Shown: positions 10,972 through 18,599 of the stretch, piece by piece
Layout: each line of letters starts with the position of its first letter
How positions within the stretch are numbered: position 1 is the stretch's first letter
From: Maricaulis alexandrii
Lineage (GTDB): Bacteria > Pseudomonadota > Alphaproteobacteria > Caulobacterales > Maricaulaceae
Reading direction: 5' to 3'
DNA: 64,000 bases
Assembly: GCF_005871165.1 (NCBI RefSeq)
Contig: NZ_SWKP01000009.1
Coordinates: 1 to 64,000, forward strand
Translations under genes and position numbers: made by a program
Notes under the pieces: model-generated
What the model was told of the DNA's origin: nothing
The model's input: the letters and a program-made list of their open reading frames with translations, nothing else
Database searches by the model: none

Positions 10972-10986
10972 TTAACTCCGCTTTAA
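10972..10986 (+). promoter_or_regulatory. Perfect CtrA box (TTAA-N7-TTAA)
   Basis: TTAACTCCGCTTTAA matches the full CtrA consensus with exact 7-bp spacing. No protein gene starts downstream on either strand before tRNA-Asn, but a hairpin-terminated RNA does. The box would sit near -35 for a transcript starting around 11011. GANTC sites occur at 10879-10883 and 10914-10918. TTAA is rare in this GC-rich sequence, so a perfect double site is unlikely by chance. Confidence 0.65.
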
Positions 10987-11010
10987 GGGTTCTGACCCAA
11001 TTCTTCACAT

Positions 11011-11082
11011 GTCTTCCCGTGAAGACACCCCACCATCCACCCAATGCCTTTTCGGGAGCCTTCGTGGCTCCCGATTTTTTTT
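11011..11082 (+). ncRNA. Candidate CtrA-controlled small RNA
   Basis: The roughly 72-nt transcript would have a 5' hairpin (GTCTTC 11011-11016 with GAAGAC 11021-11026, loop CCGT), an unpaired C-rich stretch at 11027-11043 (ACCCCACCATCCACCC), and a terminator hairpin with eight U residues (11053-11082). This is the architecture of trans-acting sRNAs, and the C-rich stretch could pair with Shine-Dalgarno sequences. No open frame with a ribosome site is visible. The 5' end is inferred from the CtrA box spacing. It may belong to a known alphaproteobacterial sRNA family such as mmgR/suhB or alpha-r14; I cannot tell without a covariance search. Confidence 0.6.
11053..11082 (+). terminator. Orphan rho-independent terminator (sRNA 3' end)
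   Basis: CGGGAGCC (11053-11060) pairs perfectly with GGCTCCCG (11066-11073) around TTCGT, followed by A and eight T residues. It points in the plus direction, yet the nearest upstream plus-strand protein gene ends 790 bp earlier with two opposite-strand genes between. It therefore most likely ends a short non-coding transcript. Confidence 0.88.
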
Positions 11083-11172
11083 GCAGAAACGCCTGCAATT
11101 CAGCGCACAAGGGTGCTTGCGCGGCGGCGCGAAGCTCTGATACAAGCCACGCCTCGCTTGCGAGAAGAGTGT

Positions 11173-11248
11173 TCCCCGGTAGCTCAGTTGGTAGAGCAGG
11201 TGACTGTTAATCACCGGGTCGGCGGTTCGAGCCCGTCCCGGGGAGCCA
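11173..11248 (+). tRNA. tRNA-Asn (GTT)
   Basis: Acceptor TCCCCGG (11173-11179) pairs with CCGGGGA (11238-11244). The D-arm is TAGCTCAGTTGGTAGAGCA, the anticodon GTT is at 11206-11208 between GGTGA and TCACC, and the T-loop is GGTTCGAGCCC. The discriminator is G and the CCA end is encoded. Confidence 0.97.
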
Positions 11249-11320
11249 CTCTCGCGAATTTCCCTGATAGTGTTGGTGATTTGAGCGGTGTGCGGGCTTT
11301 AGTGGTCCGCTTTGCGGACG

Positions 11321-11480
11321 CCCCCTCATCCGCCCTCCGGGCACCCATCGTCACGTCAGACAGTCCCCCAGACTGTCTTTGGGCTCCTCTACCCGCAAGG
11401 GGAGAAGGGGGACGGTTAGCGCTCCATACTCCCTCTCCCCCTTGCGGGAGAGTGTGGCGCGTACGCGCCGGGTGAGGGGG
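11321..11480. repeat. Intergenic palindromic repeat, CCCCCTCATC...GGTGAGGGGG
   Basis: The gap between tRNA-Asn and the tyrA-like gene holds a long inverted repeat: CCCCCTCATCCGCCCTCCGG at one end and GCGCCGGGTGAGGGGG at the other. Between them are CTACCCGCAAGGGGAGAAG and TCTCCCCCTTGCGGGAGAG, which also face each other. It belongs to the same family as the copies near 4.1, 14.3 and 16.1 kb. Confidence 0.7.
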
Positions 11481-11503
11481 GCAGCGCGAAGCGCCCACCA
11501 AAA

Positions 11504-12229
11504 CTAGTCCACCAACCGCTCATCCAGTTTCCGCGCCGCGTCGAAAAACCGTCGCCGCAGATCTGCCGCGTGCGGGTTGTGACGCTCAATGGCGCGGAAC
11601 AACTCGTCGCTGTCCTCGGCGACCAGGCGGGCGGCTTCGGCGAGGAGGTCATAGGAGCGGGTTGTGTAGGGTGCGTCGGTAAGGCCCAGATCGGTGATCA
11701 CCTTGGACACCAGATGGGTGAGCGCCTGGACGCTGGCCATGGTGCGGTCATGGGTGTCGGCATCGGAGAGGTGGACGTCGAGGCCGAGCCGGTCCGTCAG
11801 GAATTCCGCGACACAATCGGCCTCCACGCCAGCCTCGGGACAGAGGACGATGGACTGGCCGGCCACGCCCTGCGCGGCCGATTGCGGACCGAAGAGCGGG
11901 TGGGTGCCGAGGATGCGGGTTCCGGCGGGCAGGATTTCACGCAGGATGCGCAAGGGTTCCAGCTTCACCGAAGCAACGTCGATGACCAGGGCGCCGGACG
12001 CCAGATGCGGGGCAATGGCCTCGGCCACACCCGCCAGAGCCTGGACCGGAACCGCGAGGATCACGACCGGCCGCGCCGCCGCTTCGTCCAGGGACACCCA
12101 ACGGCCGCCCGGCAGATCGCGCACGGACGGGTCATGCCCGACCAGATCGAAATGCGGTGCGAGATGCGTCGCGGCCAACCGGCCGAACGCGCCCAGGCCG
12201 ATGAGGCCGATCTGGCTGGTCTGCGTCAT
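11504..12229 (-). CDS. tyrA: Prephenate/arogenate dehydrogenase family protein
   Basis: This enzyme type oxidatively decarboxylates prephenate or arogenate in tyrosine synthesis. The 241-residue protein has an N-terminal nucleotide-binding GLIGLGAFGRLAA motif, the conserved DVASVK segment and GTHPLFGPQSA (family signature GTHPMFGP), then a helical C-terminal domain. It is shorter than many TyrA proteins (270-310 residues) and has no chorismate mutase or ACT domain. ATG 12229 is preferred over one 24 bases upstream because MTQTSQ directly precedes the Rossmann strand. The substrate cannot be decided here. Confidence 0.85.
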   Translation of the reverse strand: MTQTSQIGLIGLGAFGRLAATHLAPHFDLVGHDPSVRDLPGGRWVSLDEAAARPVVILAVPVQALAGVAEAIAPHLASGALVIDVASVKLEPLRILREILPAGTRILGTHPLFGPQSAAQGVAGQSIVLCPEAGVEADCVAEFLTDRLGLDVHLSDADTHDRTMASVQALTHLVSKVITDLGLTDAPYTTRSYDLLAEAARLVAEDSDELFRAIERHNPHAADLRRRFFDAARKLDERLVD

Positions 12230-12280
12230 GAAAACCCCGTTCTGCCCGCACATTAGCGGGAATCGGCCAACGGGGAATGC

Positions 12281-14194
12281 CTATTGCGCCGCGGGCGCCT
12301 CGACCGTGTCGGCGTCCAGGGTGAGTTCACCCCCCTCCCCGGCCTCGCTCTGGCGTTTCCACATGGCGGCGTAGAGGCCGTCCTTTGCGAGAAGTTCGGC
12401 ATGGGTGCCGTTCTCGGCGACATGGCCATCATCCAGGACGAGGATCCGGTCGGCACCGGCAATGGTGGACAGGCGGTGGGCGACGGCGATCGTGGTGCGG
12501 CCCCGGGCCGCTTCGGCCAGGGCGACCTGGACATCCTTCTCGGTCTGACTGTCGAGGGCCGAGGTGGCCTCGTCGAGCACGAGAATGGCCGGGTTTTTCA
12601 GGATGGCGCGGGCGACGCCGACGCGCTGTTTCTCACCGCCGGACAGTTTCAGCCCGCGCTCGCCGACCATGGTGTCCAGACCGTCCGGCAGGCCGTCGAC
12701 GAAAGCGGCCAGTCGCGCCCGTTCCACGACGTCCCGGATCTCCGCCTCGGTCGCGTCCGGACGGCCATAGATGATGTTGGCGCGCAAAGTGTCATTGAAC
12801 AGGACCACGTCCTGGGGCACCAGGGCGAGGATGTCGCGCAGGCTTTCCTGGGTGAGCTGACGCAGATCCTGGCCATCAATCCGCACCGTCCCGCTCTCCG
12901 GATCGTAAAAGCGGAAGAGCAGGCGCAACACGGTGGACTTGCCGGCGCCGGACGGGCCGCAAATCCCGACAAAACTGCCCGCCGGAATCTCGAAACTGAC
13001 ATCCCGGATCGATCGGGACCGGCCATCATGGGTGAAGCCGACACGGTCGAAGCTGACTGCGCCGCCCTTCACTTCCAGCGGCCTGGCATCGGGCGCATCG
13101 GCCACGTCCGGCTTGATCGCCAGCGTTTCGAAGACGCGCTCCATGTCGACCGCGCCCTGTTTGATCTCGCGATAGGCCCAGCCCAGAATGTTCAATGGCT
13201 GGTAGACATTCATCAGGATCAGCGTCACGGCGGCGACATCGCCCGGCTGCAACTGGCCGTTCCAGGCTTTCCAGCCGGCCATCAGCGCCATCGCCAACAA
13301 GCCGCCATTCATGATCAGCGCCTGGGCGCCATTGAGCAGGGCCAGGGAGGACTGGGACTTGGCCGCCGCCTTGGCATAGCGCGTCATGGAGGTGTCGAAG
13401 GCCTCTGCCTCGCGCCGCTCCGCGGCGAAGGCTTTCACGGTCTCGAAATTGATCAGGCTGTCGACGGCGCGGGCGGAGGCTTCATTGTCGGCCTCGTTCA
13501 TGGTGCGGCGGATCTGGACGCGCCATTCGGTCACCGACCAGGTCAGTCCCATATAGACGGCCACGGTGATGATCGCGATGACCGCGAATTCCCAGCCATA
13601 GGTCGTGCTCAGCACCAGTGCCGCCAGGCCCAGTTCCAGCAGGGTCGGCGCGATGTTGAAGATCAGGAAGCGCATCAGGAAATCGACGGCGCGGGCCCCG
13701 CGCTCGATGATCCGGTTGAGGGCCCCGGTGCGCTTGGTCTGGTGATAGCCGATGGAGAGCGTCTGGACGTGGGCGAAGGCGCGCACGGCCGTCAGGCGCT
13801 GGGCGTCCTGGCTGACCGGCGCAAACAGGGCATCGCGCAATTGCGGCGCCCCCACCGAGAGAAAGCGCGCCACGGCATAGACGATGAAGGCCAGGGTGAA
13901 GGTGGAAATGATCCCGGTCAGTGCCCCGGCGCCGGCCGGTGCCTCGCTGTCAGACGGTCCGCCCTGCCCGGCATGCTCGGTGATCAGATTGATCCCGTCA
14001 CCAAAGAAGACCGGCGCATAGACCGCAAAAATCTTGGCGATCAGGGTGAGGACCAGCGCCACGCCCATGCGGAAACGCCATTTCGCCATGTCCGGCGAGG
14101 CCAGCAGCGCAAACAGCCGCCACATCGTCGTGCCCAGAGAGCCTTTCGGCGCCTGCTTGGCTTCCGCTTCGGTATCGGTGGGCAAAGGTCTCAT
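12281..14194 (-). CDS. Atm1-type ABC exporter (half-transporter)
   Basis: This 637-residue half-transporter has an N-terminal ABC transmembrane domain (six helices, about residues 20-320) and a C-terminal ATPase with Walker A GPSGAGKST, signature LSGGEKQRVGVARA and Walker B AILVLDEATSALDS. Order and sequence (GALNRIIERGARAVDFL; the intracellular YQPLNILGWAYREIKQ) fit the Atm1/ABCB7 group, which exports glutathione-linked sulfur or metal compounds for Fe-S biogenesis and metal tolerance. ATG 14194 is preferred; the frame extends 72 bases upstream without similarity. Confidence 0.92.
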   Translation of the reverse strand: MRPLPTDTEAEAKQAPKGSLGTTMWRLFALLASPDMAKWRFRMGVALVLTLIAKIFAVYAPVFFGDGINLITEHAGQGGPSDSEAPAGAGALTGIISTFTLAFIVYAVARFLSVGAPQLRDALFAPVSQDAQRLTAVRAFAHVQTLSIGYHQTKRTGALNRIIERGARAVDFLMRFLIFNIAPTLLELGLAALVLSTTYGWEFAVIAIITVAVYMGLTWSVTEWRVQIRRTMNEADNEASARAVDSLINFETVKAFAAERREAEAFDTSMTRYAKAAAKSQSSLALLNGAQALIMNGGLLAMALMAGWKAWNGQLQPGDVAAVTLILMNVYQPLNILGWAYREIKQGAVDMERVFETLAIKPDVADAPDARPLEVKGGAVSFDRVGFTHDGRSRSIRDVSFEIPAGSFVGICGPSGAGKSTVLRLLFRFYDPESGTVRIDGQDLRQLTQESLRDILALVPQDVVLFNDTLRANIIYGRPDATEAEIRDVVERARLAAFVDGLPDGLDTMVGERGLKLSGGEKQRVGVARAILKNPAILVLDEATSALDSQTEKDVQVALAEAARGRTTIAVAHRLSTIAGADRILVLDDGHVAENGTHAELLAKDGLYAAMWKRQSEAGEGGELTLDADTVEAPAAQ

Positions 14195-14280
14195 TGCGGG
14201 AAGAGATAGGGCCCGGCGCGGGAAAGTGCCAGTGGGCGGGTGTTTTCTTCCCCGTATCGCACCCATGCCGGGGTGTGCGC

Positions 14281-14307
14281 CCCCCTTCTCCCCGAGGGAG
14301 AGGGGGG
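14281..14307. repeat. Short CCTTCTCCCC/GGGAGAGGGG repeat
   Basis: CCCTTCTCCCCGAGGGAGAGG is a short palindromic copy of the intergenic repeat family. It lies between the Atm1-like gene start and the 3' end of the LysM gene. Confidence 0.5.
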
Positions 14308-14325
14308 TCAGCCTTCGCTAGAAAC

Positions 14326-15333
14326 CTACCCCTCATCCTCCGCCGGCGCTTGAAGCACCTGGCCGGGATAGATCAGGTCGGGGTCGCGGATCTGGTCGCG
14401 ATTGGCTTCGTAGATCACCGTGTACTGGACGCCTTCGCCGTAGAGACGGCGGGCCAGGCGCCAGAGCGAATTGCCCGGCTGGACCACGACCGAGTCGGGG
14501 CCGAGATTGAGGGCTTCCGGGGCGACGCGCTCGAAGGGCAGGACAATGACGGCGGAGACATTGCCATCCGGATCGACCTGGTCGATCTGGAGATCATAGA
14601 CGCCCGGCGCCAGCAGGGATCCGGCCTGGAGATTCCAGCGGCCATCACGGCCGACACTGGTCTCGCCCACCAGGGCGCCATTGGCGAAGACGCGGACCGT
14701 GGTGCCGGTATCGGCACGGCCGGAGAAGATCACGGCACCGGTGGCATCATAGTCCACGGTTTCCAGCACCAGAGAGCCCATTTCCGCATCCAGGCAGGAC
14801 GGGCATTGCCAGACGCGGCTGGCCTCGCCAGGGCGTCCCACCACGACCAGCGGGGTCGGGCCGCGCTGTTCCGGGATGGAGACCACAACGACTTGCTCGG
14901 ACAGCATTTCACGGCCGTCGGGTGCGACCATGCGCAGGGAGAGTTCGACCGCGCCGGAGGGCAGCGGATCGTCCGGGATGATCACCCATTCGCCGCGCTC
15001 ATTGATCAGCTGCGTATCAGCGCTCTGGCCGTCCTCATCGGTGAAGGCGAGCGGTTCGCCATCGGCCAGGAGCTGGATCGTCGCACCGGGTTCGCCGCGG
15101 CCGGCGGTGACAGCGGAGCCGACCGGCGCCACGCGGACAATGTCGAACACGGGCGGCGCGATCATCGCGGCCGGCGCCGTGCCGGGCAGTTCGGTCGGTG
15201 TATCGGTTTCAGACAGGACCGGATTGTCCGCTGCGTCAGGCGCAGCCGGCCGGTACATGATGAAGGCGAGCGCTGCAGCAATCGCCAGCGCAGCCAGGGC
15301 AGCGGCAATGATAAAGGACCGCGTTGCGGTCAT
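14326..15333 (-). CDS. LysM peptidoglycan-binding protein with N-terminal anchor
   Basis: The 335-residue protein has one N-terminal membrane segment (residues ~5-27, FIIAAALAALAIAAALAFIM), then two or three Ig-like beta repeats (VRVAPVGSAVTAGRGEPGAT; VIFSGRADTGTTVRVFANGA). It ends in a C-terminal LysM domain (NSLWRLARRLYGEG...YPGQVLQAP) that should bind peptidoglycan. It is thus an envelope protein facing the periplasm. AGGAGAG precedes the ATG at 15333. It is divergent from the LOG gene. Exact function is unknown; similar proteins are annotated only by the LysM domain. Confidence 0.88.
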   Translation of the reverse strand: MTATRSFIIAAALAALAIAAALAFIMYRPAAPDAADNPVLSETDTPTELPGTAPAAMIAPPVFDIVRVAPVGSAVTAGRGEPGATIQLLADGEPLAFTDEDGQSADTQLINERGEWVIIPDDPLPSGAVELSLRMVAPDGREMLSEQVVVVSIPEQRGPTPLVVVGRPGEASRVWQCPSCLDAEMGSLVLETVDYDATGAVIFSGRADTGTTVRVFANGALVGETSVGRDGRWNLQAGSLLAPGVYDLQIDQVDPDGNVSAVIVLPFERVAPEALNLGPDSVVVQPGNSLWRLARRLYGEGVQYTVIYEANRDQIRDPDLIYPGQVLQAPAEDEG

Positions 15334-15466
15334 GTCAGCTCTCCTGTCGTCCGTCTGCCAGAGCGGCACATGTCTTCCAGCATCACCGTGCTGGATGCAA
15401 GCCTCGCGCCGACAGCCTTCGGCGAATACCATCCTGTCCCGATAAAGCAAATATGGGCGGTGTCAG

Positions 15467-16018
15467 ATGGCAAAAGTAAGGTCGATCGGAGTCTTTTGCG
15501 GTTCACGCATGGGTGAACGGACCGAATATCTTGATGCAGCCCGTCGTGTCGGCCGCGCCATCGCCGCGGCCGACTGCCGTCTGGTCTATGGCGGCGGGGA
15601 TGTCGGCCTGATGGGCGGCGCGGCCGCGGCCGCCGCAGAGGCCGGCGGTGCGGTGCTGGGGATCATTCCCGATTTCCTGATTGCCCGTGAAGGCCATCTC
15701 GACAAGGTCGAGGTGCGGATCGTCGACTCGATGAGCACCCGCAAGAAACAGCTGATCGAGGAATCCGACGCCTACATCATCCTGCCCGGCGGCACCGGCA
15801 CGCTGGAGGAAGTCTTCGACGTGGTCTCCCGCCAGCAGCTGGGACTGCACGACAAACCCATCGTCTTCCTCAACACCGCCGGTTTCTGGGCCCCGGTCAT
15901 CGAACTGATCAATCACACCGTCCGCGAAGGCTTCACCCCGCAGAGCCTGGCCGATCATCTCGACCTGGTGGATGAAGCGGAGGCGGCTGTGGCGCATCTG
16001 GTGGAGATGATGGGCTGA
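15467..16018 (+). CDS. LOG family protein (cytokinin riboside 5'-monophosphate phosphoribohydrolase)
   Basis: LOG enzymes hydrolyse nucleoside 5'-monophosphates (cytokinin ribotides; AMP in bacterial relatives) to a base and ribose 5-phosphate. The 183-residue protein has the fold's GVFCGSRMG start, VYGGGDVGLMG phosphate-binding loop, SMSTRKKQLIEESDA and the signature PGGTGTLEE. These residues are all intact, so it should be active. The 133-bp divergent region with the LysM gene presumably holds both promoters. The physiological substrate in bacteria is not settled. Confidence 0.93.
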   Translation: MAKVRSIGVFCGSRMGERTEYLDAARRVGRAIAAADCRLVYGGGDVGLMGGAAAAAAEAGGAVLGIIPDFLIAREGHLDKVEVRIVDSMSTRKKQLIEESDAYIILPGGTGTLEEVFDVVSRQQLGLHDKPIVFLNTAGFWAPVIELINHTVREGFTPQSLADHLDLVDEAEAAVAHLVEMMG

Positions 16019-16020
16019 GG

Positions 16021-16214
16021 CCTTCTCCCCTGCTGGGGAGAGTCAGGCTCTGACTCTCCTCGCCCTTGATGGGCGAGGGGGACCTCGGAGCGGTGGAGTG
16101 GGTGACCTTCAAAACTTGGAAGCGCTTTGCGCTTTCACCCCTTCCGGCCCTTCGGGCCACCTTCCCCATCAAGGGGAAGGAGGGCCGCGGAGTTTCTTCC
16201 CCATGGAATGGGGA
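16021..16214. repeat. Compound CTTCTCCCC/GGGGAGAG intergenic repeat
   Basis: Several short palindromes are packed between the LOG and XRE genes: CTCCCCTGCTGGGGAG, CCTCGCCCTTGATGGGCGAGG, GGCCCTTCGGGCC, CCTTCCCCATCAAGGGGAAGG and TTCCCCATGGAATGGGGAA. They form a cluster related to the other interspersed copies. The inverted repeats could end both convergent transcripts. No gene is seen here. Confidence 0.6.
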
Positions 16215-16220
16215 AGAAAA

Positions 16221-16421
16221 CTACCCCTCCCCCTTCGGATCGAACACGTCCTCGATCTTGAGTTCGAACGCATCGGCCAGAGCGAAAGCCAGCGTCAGGG
16301 ACGGATCGTGCTTGCCGGTTTCCACGGCATTGATGGCCTGGCGGGAGACGCCGACGCGGTCTCCCAGCTCGGCCTGGCTCCAGCGGCGCTCGGCGCGCAG
16401 GACGCGGAGACGGTTCTTCAC
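16221..16421 (-). CDS. XRE-family HTH transcriptional regulator
   Basis: The 66-residue protein is a compact lambda-repressor-like HTH domain: LRVLRAERRWSQAELGDRVG followed by the recognition helix SRQAINAVETGKHDPS and the ending ADAFELKIEDVFD. It belongs to the small YozG-like group usually cotranscribed with a membrane protein. Start GTG 16421 overlaps the previous stop (GTGA), which points to translational coupling. It is the last gene of a three-gene operon preceded by two palindromes, so it probably represses its own operon. Confidence 0.88.
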   Translation of the reverse strand: MKNRLRVLRAERRWSQAELGDRVGVSRQAINAVETGKHDPSLTLAFALADAFELKIEDVFDPKGEG

Positions 16422-16807
16422 CGTTCTGCCCGCCAGTAGAGCACGCCCTGGACGCATCCAAAAACGCCACAGATCGCCGGCATGACCCAGAGCAGGCTGA
16501 CCGTCGGGACTTCCACCGCCCCTTCCAGAAAACCATAGCCAAAGGCCGCAAAGCCGACGATGCCGGTCGCCCAGAGCAGGGCTTCGGAGGTGATACGCTG
16601 CTGGAATTCATCCAGGGACTTGTAGCGCTGGATGAAAGCCTTCAGCGCGTAGAGGGCGGGAATCAAGGGCGTCAGCGATGCCAGACCGGCGGACCAGCCG
16701 GACAATTCCCCGTTGCGGATGGCGATGATCGAGCCCACCAGCACCAGGGCGTAGGCAATCATCGCCAGGGTGAAATGCTTCACATAGCGGCGATTGGCAT
16801 CGGTCAT
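16418..16807 (-). CDS. Four-helix membrane protein of XRE-linked type
   Basis: The 129-residue protein has about four transmembrane helices (residues ~11-30, 38-56, 77-96, 101-121), with YKSLDEFQQRITSEAL in the central cytoplasmic loop. Proteins with this DEFQ(Q/R)RI loop are commonly encoded beside small XRE regulators; their role is unknown. The start overlaps the upstream small ORF by ATGA and its stop overlaps the XRE start by GTGA, so all three are translated as one unit. It may be a sensor or effector of membrane stress (inference). Confidence 0.82.
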   Translation of the reverse strand: MTDANRRYVKHFTLAMIAYALVLVGSIIAIRNGELSGWSAGLASLTPLIPALYALKAFIQRYKSLDEFQQRITSEALLWATGIVGFAAFGYGFLEGAVEVPTVSLLWVMPAICGVFGCVQGVLYWRAER

Positions 16808-16947
16808 TGCGCCACCTCCGTCTCGACGATCTCTGCCGCCGGTGTGGAATCCGACTGTGCCGACATTCCGCCAGCAAAGGCGGCGATCGCCGTGCTGATC
16901 GCGATGATCGCCCCGACGAGCGGCGTGACTTGTTTACAGGCTGGCAT
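16804..16947 (-). CDS. 47-residue single-pass membrane microprotein
   Basis: The small ORF encodes one hydrophobic helix (VTPLVGAIIAISTAIAAFAGG, residues ~7-27) with a short polar C-terminus. I chose ATG 16947 because GGAGAGAG lies just upstream; ATG 16959 has no ribosome site. It is the first gene of the operon and overlaps the next one by ATGA. It could be a real microprotein or a coupling leader. Function unknown. Confidence 0.65.
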   Translation of the reverse strand: MPACKQVTPLVGAIIAISTAIAAFAGGMSAQSDSTPAAEIVETEVAQ

Positions 16948-16977
16948 GTCTCTCTCCATCAACCATCCATGACATAA

Positions 16978-17027
16978 TGTCAGGACAACCTGACCAACTA
17001 CGCGAGACTTGTCAAGATAACCTGACA
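16978..17027. promoter_or_regulatory. Twin palindromic operators of the XRE operon
   Basis: Two near-identical inverted repeats precede the operon: TGTCAGG-ACAA-CCTGACC (16978-16995) and TGTCAAG-ATAA-CCTGACA (17010-17027). Their centres are 32 bp apart, about three helical turns, so dimers would bind the same face. The promoter-distal one contains a consensus TTGACA on the minus strand. They are the likely binding sites of the operon's own XRE repressor. Confidence 0.75.
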
Positions 17028-17056
17028 ATTGGTCGTGATGTCGCGACAAAGAAGAA

Positions 17057-17083
17057 GGCGGCACCGGGTCGGCACCGCCTTTT
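17057..17083. terminator. Imperfect hairpin downstream of gltX
   Basis: GGCGG (17057-17061) pairs with CCGCC (17075-17079), and CCG with CGG further in, across a two-base mismatch. TTTT follows on the plus strand and TTCTTCTTT on the minus strand. It lies 30 bp beyond the gltX stop and probably serves as its terminator, with modest strength. Confidence 0.5.
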
Positions 17084-17112
17084 CAGATCATGAAATCAGG
17101 GGTTTGCGGGGA

Positions 17113-18450
17113 TCAGGCCGTTTCGCCCTTGAGGCGTTTCAGCACGGTTTCCCGGCCCAGGAGCGGCAGAAGCACGGCCATTTCCGGTCCGCGCGGCTCG
17201 CCGGTCAGCATGAGGCGCAGCGGCATGAAGAGCTGCTTGCCCTTGCGGCCGGTGGCCTCTTTCAGCGCATTCGTCCACTCGCCCCAGCTCTCACCGGTCA
17301 GCTCGCCTTCGGGCAGGTGCCGGGCGGCGGCTTCGGCATAATCCGCCTCTTCGATCACCGGCGTGACCGGACCGGCGACCAGTTGGGCCCAGGATTTGGC
17401 ATCGGCCAGGGTTTCCAGATTGGGGCGGACCGCATTCCAGAAGGCTTCGCCGCCATCCGCGTCCAGAGCGGCCAGGCGCGGCTGGGCCGTTTCATAGCTC
17501 ATCGAGTGCAGCAGCTTGGCATTCACGCGCTTGAGTTCTTCCGGATCGAAACGGGCCGGCGAGCGCGACAGCTTGCCCAGGTCGAACCCTTCGAGCAGGC
17601 CGTCGATATCGGCGAAGGCATCAACCGCGTCGGACGTGCCGATCTTGGCCAGGAGCGACATGATCGCCATCGGCTCCAGACCGTCCTCATCGCGCAATTC
17701 CTGGATGCCCAGCGAGCCCATCCGCTTGGACAGCTTGCCGCCATCCGCTCCGACCAGAAGGGCCTGGTGCCCGAATTGCGGGGCAGACCCACCGAGCGCC
17801 TCGAACACCTCGATCTGGGCGCCGGAATTGGTGGTGTGGTCCTCACCGCGGATGATGTGGGTGATCTTGGCGTCGATATCATCCACCACGCTGGGCAGGG
17901 TGTAGAGATAGGAGCCGTCTTCGCGGATCAGGATCGGGTCAGACAGCGAGGAGGTCTCGATCGTCACCGGACCGCGCACCATATCGTCCCAGCTGACCGG
18001 ATTGCCGGAGAGTTTGAAGCGCCAGTGCGGCTTGCGGCCTTCCGCTTCCAGCTTGGCCTTTTCCTCGTCGCTCAGCGACAGGGCGGCGCGGTCATAGACC
18101 GGCGGCCGGCCATTGGCCATTTGCAGGCGGCGCTTGCGGTCCAGCTCTTCACCGGTCTCATAACAGGCATAGAGCAGGCCCATTTTCTTGAGTTTCTCGG
18201 CCGCCTGGCCATAGACGTCGAACCGGTCGGACTGTTTGAACGTATCGTCCCAGCTGATCCCCAGCCAGGTCAGATCCGCCCGGATCCCGTCCTCGAAGGC
18301 CTGCGTGGAGCGTTCCACGTCGGTATCGTCGATGCGCAGCAGGAATTGCCCGCCAGCCTTGCGCGCGAAGAGATAGTTGAAGATCGCGGTGCGAACATTG
18401 CCGACATGGAGTTTCCCGGTCGGGCTCGGCGCAAAACGGACTTTGGTCAT
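17113..18450 (-). CDS. gltX: Glutamyl-tRNA synthetase
   Basis: This class I synthetase attaches glutamate to tRNA-Glu and, in organisms lacking GlnRS, often to tRNA-Gln. The 445-residue protein starts MTKVRFAPSPTGKLHVGN, with the HIGH-type motif as HVGN (from residue 15). The KMSKS-type motif is KLSKR at 239-243. The C-terminal anticodon-binding domain is present. Alphaproteobacteria often carry two GluRS paralogues; which one this is cannot be told here. ATG 18450 is the natural start because the catalytic domain begins there. Confidence 0.95.
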   Translation of the reverse strand: MTKVRFAPSPTGKLHVGNVRTAIFNYLFARKAGGQFLLRIDDTDVERSTQAFEDGIRADLTWLGISWDDTFKQSDRFDVYGQAAEKLKKMGLLYACYETGEELDRKRRLQMANGRPPVYDRAALSLSDEEKAKLEAEGRKPHWRFKLSGNPVSWDDMVRGPVTIETSSLSDPILIREDGSYLYTLPSVVDDIDAKITHIIRGEDHTTNSGAQIEVFEALGGSAPQFGHQALLVGADGGKLSKRMGSLGIQELRDEDGLEPMAIMSLLAKIGTSDAVDAFADIDGLLEGFDLGKLSRSPARFDPEELKRVNAKLLHSMSYETAQPRLAALDADGGEAFWNAVRPNLETLADAKSWAQLVAGPVTPVIEEADYAEAAARHLPEGELTGESWGEWTNALKEATGRKGKQLFMPLRLMLTGEPRGPEMAVLLPLLGRETVLKRLKGETA

Positions 18451-18599
18451 CGGGGCAGGCCTTGGCTCTGTGTGAAGCCGCACGGCTTAGCGCTGTGCGC
18501 GGGTTGGGGCAAGCGGGGGTTCAGTATGGGGGTTGGATGCTCGCCTTTTTCAGGCGCTTGCGGTTTACTCGCGCTGAGAGTGTGGGGACGGGGTAAGGC

